Positions 60,579 through 64,000 of a stretch of 64,000 nucleotides of DNA are shown here, piece by piece. The translations under genes and the position numbers were made by a program. The notes below the pieces were generated by a model. The model made no database searches, was not told the origin of the DNA, and saw only the letters and a program-made list of their open reading frames with translations. Source of the stretch: Nonomuraea solani (GTDB lineage: Bacteria; Actinomycetota; Actinomycetes; Streptosporangiales; Streptosporangiaceae); contig NZ_FNVT01000004.1 in the NCBI RefSeq assembly GCF_900108335.1, forward strand, positions 1 to 64,000, given 5' to 3'. Within the stretch, counting starts at the first letter, position 1. Each line of letters opens with the position of its first letter.

Positions 60579-61825
60579 GACTCCTCCTCGGACTCCCTCG
60601 TGTCATCAGGGCCGAGCCGCCCCGGCGGTCGGATGGACCGTGGATCGGCCATCTTTCGCCTGCGGGGGCTCGCGGCAGAAGTCTGCTCCTCCGCTTCGGG
60701 TTCCGGTTGCGGTTCGCCCGAGGCTGTGGACAACTTTTGTGGGGGCGGTCGTCCTGTGGATGAAGTCTGGCTCTGGGGCTGCTCTGGGGTCGGACCGGCG
60801 GCCGGCTCGTTGTCGGCGGGCGGGGTGGGGCCGGTCTCCGCGGTGGCGCCGGCATCTCCCTGGCCTGGCCCCGCGTCGCCGGCGTCCGGGCCGGTCTCTG
60901 TGGCGGCACCTTCATCGTCCGGGCGGGTCCCGACGGTGGTGTCAGCCTGGCCGGGCTCTGTGGGCTGGGTGTCTGTCGCGGGGGTGGGCTCGTCTCCTGG
61001 CTGTTGGGGCTCAGGAGTGGTGGCGGGGGCGTCGGGTGGGAGGGCTCCTGGGGGGCGGATTCCTCGGACGTTCGTCACGGCGCGGCGGGGGCGGCCCGGG
61101 GTGCGTGATGGCGTTGCGGGGCCGGTTTCCGGCGCCTCCGTGGTCGGGGACTCGGCTGCGGGCTTTGTCTCCAAGGTGCCGGGCGTGGTGTCCGGCGTTG
61201 GTTCCGCGGTGGGAGCCGGGGCGTCGGCGGGAGGGGCCGCTGGGGCGCTGTCCTGCTGCGTGGTGGTCTCTTTTGTGGCCGTACGGGGGCGGGGGGCGGC
61301 CGTACGGGCGGGGCGGTCTGCCGCTGGGCGGCGGGGGGCGGCCGTCAGTTCCTTGGGAGGCTCGGCGCCTGGGTCGTGGGGCGGAGGCACGGGGACCGTT
61401 TGGGTCCAGGTGGCGAGCTTGTCCTTTTCGTGGAGGAGGTTGCGGATGTCGCCTTCCGCGTACTCGAACTCCGGGGACCAGAAGAGGGCGTCGAAGGGGC
61501 AGACCTCGATGCAGATGCCGCAGTACATGCACAGCGCGAAGTCGATGGCGAACCGATCGAGGACGTTGCGCTGGCGGGCGCGGCCGCCTTCAGGGGCGGG
61601 GATCGTCTCCTTGTGGGAGTCGATGTAGATGCACCAGTCGGGACACTCTCGGGCACAGAGCATGCAAGAGGTGCAGTTTTCCTCAACCAGGGCGATAACG
61701 CCTCGACTGCGGGGCGGGAGGGTGGGCTTGACCTCGGGATATTGCTGCGTGACCGATTTGCGCAACATGTGGCGAAGGGTGATGGACAGCCCCTTTGCCA
61801 GTCCGACTCCCGGAATCCGCGCCAT
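60575..61825 (-). CDS. nuoI: NADH-quinone oxidoreductase subunit I with very long C-terminal tail
   Basis: A 416-residue ferredoxin-like subunit. Residues 1-145 form the normal NuoI with two [4Fe-4S] sites: Cys51, 54, 57, 61 ([12 protein letters not shown]) and Cys99, 102, 105, 109 ([12 protein letters not shown]). The remaining ~270 residues are a low-complexity Pro/Thr/Glu/Ala-rich tail, making the protein about twice the usual length. It is the first gene of the block; nuoA-H are not upstream, where a divergent kinase gene lies instead. Confidence 0.92.
   Translation of the reverse strand: MARIPGVGLAKGLSITLRHMLRKSVTQQYPEVKPTLPPRSRGVIALVEENCTSCMLCARECPDWCIYIDSHKETIPAPEGGRARQRNVLDRFAIDFALCMYCGICIEVCPFDALFWSPEFEYAEGDIRNLLHEKDKLATWTQTVPVPPPHDPGAEPPKELTAAPRRPAADRPARTAAPRPRTATKETTTQQDSAPAAPPADAPAPTAEPTPDTTPGTLETKPAAESPTTEAPETGPATPSRTPGRPRRAVTNVRGIRPPGALPPDAPATTPEPQQPGDEPTPATDTQPTEPGQADTTVGTRPDDEGAATETGPDAGDAGPGQGDAGATAETGPTPPADNEPAAGPTPEQPQSQTSSTGRPPPQKLSTASGEPQPEPEAEEQTSAASPRRRKMADPRSIRPPGRLGPDDTRESEEES
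60725..60763 (-). promoter_or_regulatory. Pair of DnaA-box-like 9-mers inside nuoI
   Basis: TTGTCCACA (minus strand, 60733-60725), the actinobacterial DnaA box consensus, and TCATCCACA (60763-60755), 30 bp apart in the same orientation within the low-complexity tail of nuoI. Confidence 0.45.
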
Positions 61826-61874
61826 GGTTCAACATCATGACGTACTTGGCCGCGCAGGTGAATGAGCCAGGGCG

Positions 61875-61926
61875 TTGTCCCCAGTTTTTCCACAGTCATC
61901 CACAGGTTGGGGGGAGGTTATCCACA
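61875..61926 (+). promoter_or_regulatory. DnaA-box-like cluster between nuoI and the kinase gene
   Basis: Four 9-mers in 52 bases, all on the plus strand: TTGTCCCCA (61875), TTTTCCACA (61886), TCATCCACA (61896) and TTATCCACA (61918), the last identical to the E. coli R1 DnaA box. Further matches lie in the kinase gene (TTTTCCACA 62596, TTGTCCACA 62737). This region also holds the divergent promoters of nuoI and the kinase. Confidence 0.5.
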
Positions 61927-61977
61927 AGCTGTGTGCATAGCCGGTACGAAACTCGGCGGGGCGATAGTCTCTCGGCC

Positions 61978-63177
61978 ATGCAGCACAGCCATCAGATCCG
62001 TCCCAGTGGCGGGGCGTGGGCGGCCGCGATCGTGTGGGCCATTCTGCCCCTGATCTCGTGCGGCCTGGCGACCCCGTTCACGATCGGGTTCGCGGGTTTC
62101 TGGCTGCGCAGCGTCTGGCAGATCATCGCCGCGTCCGCCTACCTGGTCGGCATCGGGTCGTTCGTGATCGCGGCTTTGGCGTACGACAACTTCGACGACA
62201 TTCCTCAGCCTCTGTCCGGGCTCGTCTCGCTGGGGCTGGTGGTCAGCTGGATCGGCGGCGTGATCCACTCCGGGATTCTGGTGCCCTTCATGGTGAAGGC
62301 CCGGCTCAAGGCACCCGCGTACCCGCACCTGAATCCGCACCTGGATCCGCGGGTGGATCTGGGTCAGCGGACCACCGCGCCCACCCACCATCATCGGCCG
62401 CGGCCCGGGCAACTGGAGTGGATCGGGCACTATCGGGTGCTGCGGTCGCTGGGGCGCGGTGGACAAGGGGCGGTTTATCTGGCCATGGCGCCCAACGGGG
62501 TGCGGGTGGCCGTGAAGGTGCTGCACGATCTGGTCGATGAGACGGCGCGGGCGCGGTTCGCGCGGGAGGTGGAGACGGCCAGGCGGGTGGCGACGTTTTC
62601 CACAGCCCGGGTGCTGGACGTGAACATCAACGGGCAGCACGCGTACATCGTCAGCGAATATGTGGAAGGGCCGTCGCTCGAACAGCTCGTCAAGAAGCAC
62701 GGGCCGCGGGATCAGGACGGGCTGACGCGGCTGGCGTTGTCCACAGCCGGGGCGTTGGCGGCCATCCACAAGGCGGGGATCGTGCATCGTGACTTCAAGC
62801 CGAGCAATGTGCTGATCGGGCACGACGGGCCGCGGGTGATCGACTTCGGGATCGCGCGGGCGCTTGATCAGGTGACGATGACGTCCGGGAAAATGGTGGG
62901 GACGCCGCCCTATATGTCGCCTGAGCAGTTGACCGGGGAGGCTGTGGGGCCGGCTTCCGATGTGTTCAGCTGGGCTGTGACGATGATGTTCGCGGCTACG
63001 GGGCGGCCGGCGTTCGGGGAGGACACGGTGCCCGCGGTGTTCAACCGGGTGCTCACCTTCCACCCGGACTTATCGCCGTTGCCGCCCGGTTTACGAGGGA
63101 TTGTCGGGGCCTGTCTCAACAAGCGGCCTGATGAGCGGCCTTCAGCTTCGGAAGTGATGTTGGCGATCGTTCGCTGA
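61978..63177 (+). CDS. Membrane Ser/Thr protein kinase with N-terminal membrane domain
   Basis: A 399-residue Hanks-type kinase. Residues 1-110 contain three to four membrane segments, then a His/Pro linker, then a complete kinase domain from ~150: Gly loop LGRGGQGAV (158-166), Lys180 in VAVKVL, HRDFKPSN with catalytic Asp272, DFGIA, and GTPPYMSPEQLTG activation-segment end. PknB-type kinases usually have the kinase first and the membrane helix after, so the order is reversed. ATG 61978 is used. It is divergent from nuoI across the DnaA-box cluster. Confidence 0.9.
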   Translation: MQHSHQIRPSGGAWAAAIVWAILPLISCGLATPFTIGFAGFWLRSVWQIIAASAYLVGIGSFVIAALAYDNFDDIPQPLSGLVSLGLVVSWIGGVIHSGILVPFMVKARLKAPAYPHLNPHLDPRVDLGQRTTAPTHHHRPRPGQLEWIGHYRVLRSLGRGGQGAVYLAMAPNGVRVAVKVLHDLVDETARARFAREVETARRVATFSTARVLDVNINGQHAYIVSEYVEGPSLEQLVKKHGPRDQDGLTRLALSTAGALAAIHKAGIVHRDFKPSNVLIGHDGPRVIDFGIARALDQVTMTSGKMVGTPPYMSPEQLTGEAVGPASDVFSWAVTMMFAATGRPAFGEDTVPAVFNRVLTFHPDLSPLPPGLRGIVGACLNKRPDERPSASEVMLAIVR

Positions 63178-63249
63178 GGTGGGGTGGGCGTTGGCCGCGG
63201 GGCTTGGCTCGTGCGGTTGAGGTTGCGGTACGGGGTGAGGCGGTGCCGA

Positions 63250-63408
63250 ATCTGCGGGCGGGTGATGGCGTCGGTCTGCGGGTGGGTGATGGCCAGGCCT
63301 CGGGGTGGGTGGTGCCGCAGGTTTGCGGGTGAGCGTGGGACAGATCTGCGGGTGGATGGTGGCACAGGTCCACGGGTGGGTGGTGGCGCAGGTCTGCACG
63401 GTGGGCAG
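63250..63408 (+). repeat. Minisatellite block A: 24-nt units
   Basis: About six to seven imperfect head-to-tail units of roughly 22-25 nt with core TCTGCGGGTGGGTGGTGGCGCAGG, starting at about 63251, 63275, 63300, 63322, 63345, 63369 and 63393. All reading frames through it are Arg/His/Pro- or Gly-rich and are not taken as genes. Confidence 0.75.
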
Positions 63409-63830
63409 TCCCCTGTCGGCGCGGGGCGAGCCTGCGGCGGGCAGGCCCTTCGTAGGCGCGGGTGAGAGTGCGGCGGACGGGCCCTTCGTAGGCGCGAGGC
63501 CGTCGGTGGGCAGTCCCCGGTCGGCGCGGGGCGAGCCTGGGGCGGGCAGGCCCTTCGTAGGCGCGGGGCCGTCGGTGGGGCAGTCCCCTGTCGGCGCGGG
63601 AGAGGGTGAAGGCGAGCGGCACCTCCGTCGATGCGGGGAGAGGGTGGCGGCGGTCCTTTGTCGGCTCGGGCCGAGGGTGATGGCAGGCAGCGCCATTGTC
63701 GGCGTGGAGAGGGTGACGGTGGGCAGCCCCTCCGGTGGTGCGGGAGAGGGTGACGGTGGGCAGCCCCTTCGGTGGTGCGGGAGAGGGTGGCGGCTGGCGG
63801 TTCTTTTCGTTGGCGCGGGGTGAGAGTGGT
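63403..63830 (+). repeat. Minisatellite block B: 30-43-nt units
   Basis: About twelve units of 30-43 nt sharing GGGCAG-CCCCTTCGT-GGCGCGGG-GAG-GGTG. Units such as GGCAGGCCCTTCGTAGGCG and GTGGGCAGTCCCCTGTCGG recur two to three times with few changes; the distal units (after 63690) form a second, GGTGGTGCGGGAGAGGGTGAC-rich subtype. It lies downstream of the kinase gene and convergent with the partial gene at the window end. Noncoding. Confidence 0.75.
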
Positions 63831-63921
63831 GGGGAGGTGGTCTTTCCCATGGAGGTAGTTGGGAGGCTGTCTCTCTCCTTGAGCTGAGGTGGAGAGGCTC
63901 CTTGGGTTGGGGTGGAGAGGG

Positions 63922-64000
63922 TTAGGGGGTGGCGTCTTTGCTGCCCTTGGTGAGGGACAGGTATTCCTCGTGTGTTACCCGGTGTACGGCGAGCATGAGG
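63922..64000 (-). CDS. C-terminal end of a gene cut by the window
   Basis: On the minus strand the last ~25 codons read MLAVHRVTHEEYLSLTKGS and end in TAA at 63922. The composition is protein-like and no other frame is better. It could be any gene transcribed towards the repeats; it does not match the ends of nuoA, B, D or H as I know them. Function not assignable. Confidence 0.45.
   Translation of the reverse strand, partial: LMLAVHRVTHEEYLSLTKGSKDATP

Noticed and set aside
63250..63830. Possible CRISPR array
   Set aside because: Unit lengths vary, there are no unique spacers between constant repeats, and no cas genes occur in the window.
63116..63850. 244-codon minus-strand ORF over the repeats
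   Set aside because: It is open only because the repeat units lack stops; the His/Pro/Arg repeats have no start with RBS and no recognisable fold.

Overview
The window comes from a high-GC actinomycete chromosome. GTG and TTG starts are frequent, genes overlap by ATGA or GTGA, and the gene families are typical of filamentous actinobacteria: AfsR/SARP and large LuxR-type regulators, ECF41 sigma factors, separate HadA and HadB dehydratase subunits, and a secreted GH11 xylanase with a CBM2. The overall flavour suggests Streptosporangiales (Nonomuraea-like); that placement is an inference. No insertion sequence, prophage or CRISPR array was seen.

0-8.3 kb is largely housekeeping: partial deoC, a large LuxR/AAA regulator, a Gdt1-type Mn2+/Ca2+ transporter behind a yybP-ykoY-like riboswitch, murB, a glycosyltransferase-like protein, hadA/hadB, rpmG and tRNA-Met. 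8.4-12.4 kb is a two-component system with an ABC exporter. 12.4-18.9 kb holds tRNA-Thr, an NlpC/P60 enzyme, a GH25 lysozyme, a P-loop kinase relic, a DrrAB-type ABC pair, a cation/proton antiporter, a Nudix hydrolase and a flavin reductase.

19.0-23.6 kb is the most interesting locus. A 72-residue peptide with ten cysteines is followed by a MauE-like membrane protein, a TlpA/MauD-like thioredoxin and an ABC exporter. Facing them are a small S26 signal peptidase and a SARP-type regulator. An 11-bp periodic direct repeat, the usual SARP operator layout, lies just upstream of the peptide gene. I read this as a candidate system for making, oxidising, exporting and trimming a disulfide-rich peptide. 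A second two-component/ABC module, a MarR gene and an MFS pump follow (23.6-29.2 kb).

29.3-44.5 kb contains the xylanase with a promoter/operator, a truncated LuxR-type pseudogene, a BBE oxidoreductase, a HEAT-repeat protein, a metalloprotease, two ECF41 sigma/SDR pairs sharing three matching promoters (TGTCACA-N16-CGTC), a GNAT acetyltransferase, a SigE-type sigma factor with a membrane partner, a cytochrome P450 and a giant AfsR-like regulator. 44.6-50.3 kb is a looser region with a decayed secreted-peptide gene, a TPR-NTPase, Imm21-like and SMI1/KNR4 proteins and a frameshifted gene.

50.6-64 kb returns to core genes: tRNA-Tyr, yajQ, a membrane protein, htpX and a tightly overlapping nuoIJKLMN block with long C-terminal tails and no nuoA-H. 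A divergent membrane Ser/Thr kinase follows. DnaA-box-like 9-mers cluster around the nuoI-kinase junction, and two minisatellite blocks occupy 63.25-63.83 kb.
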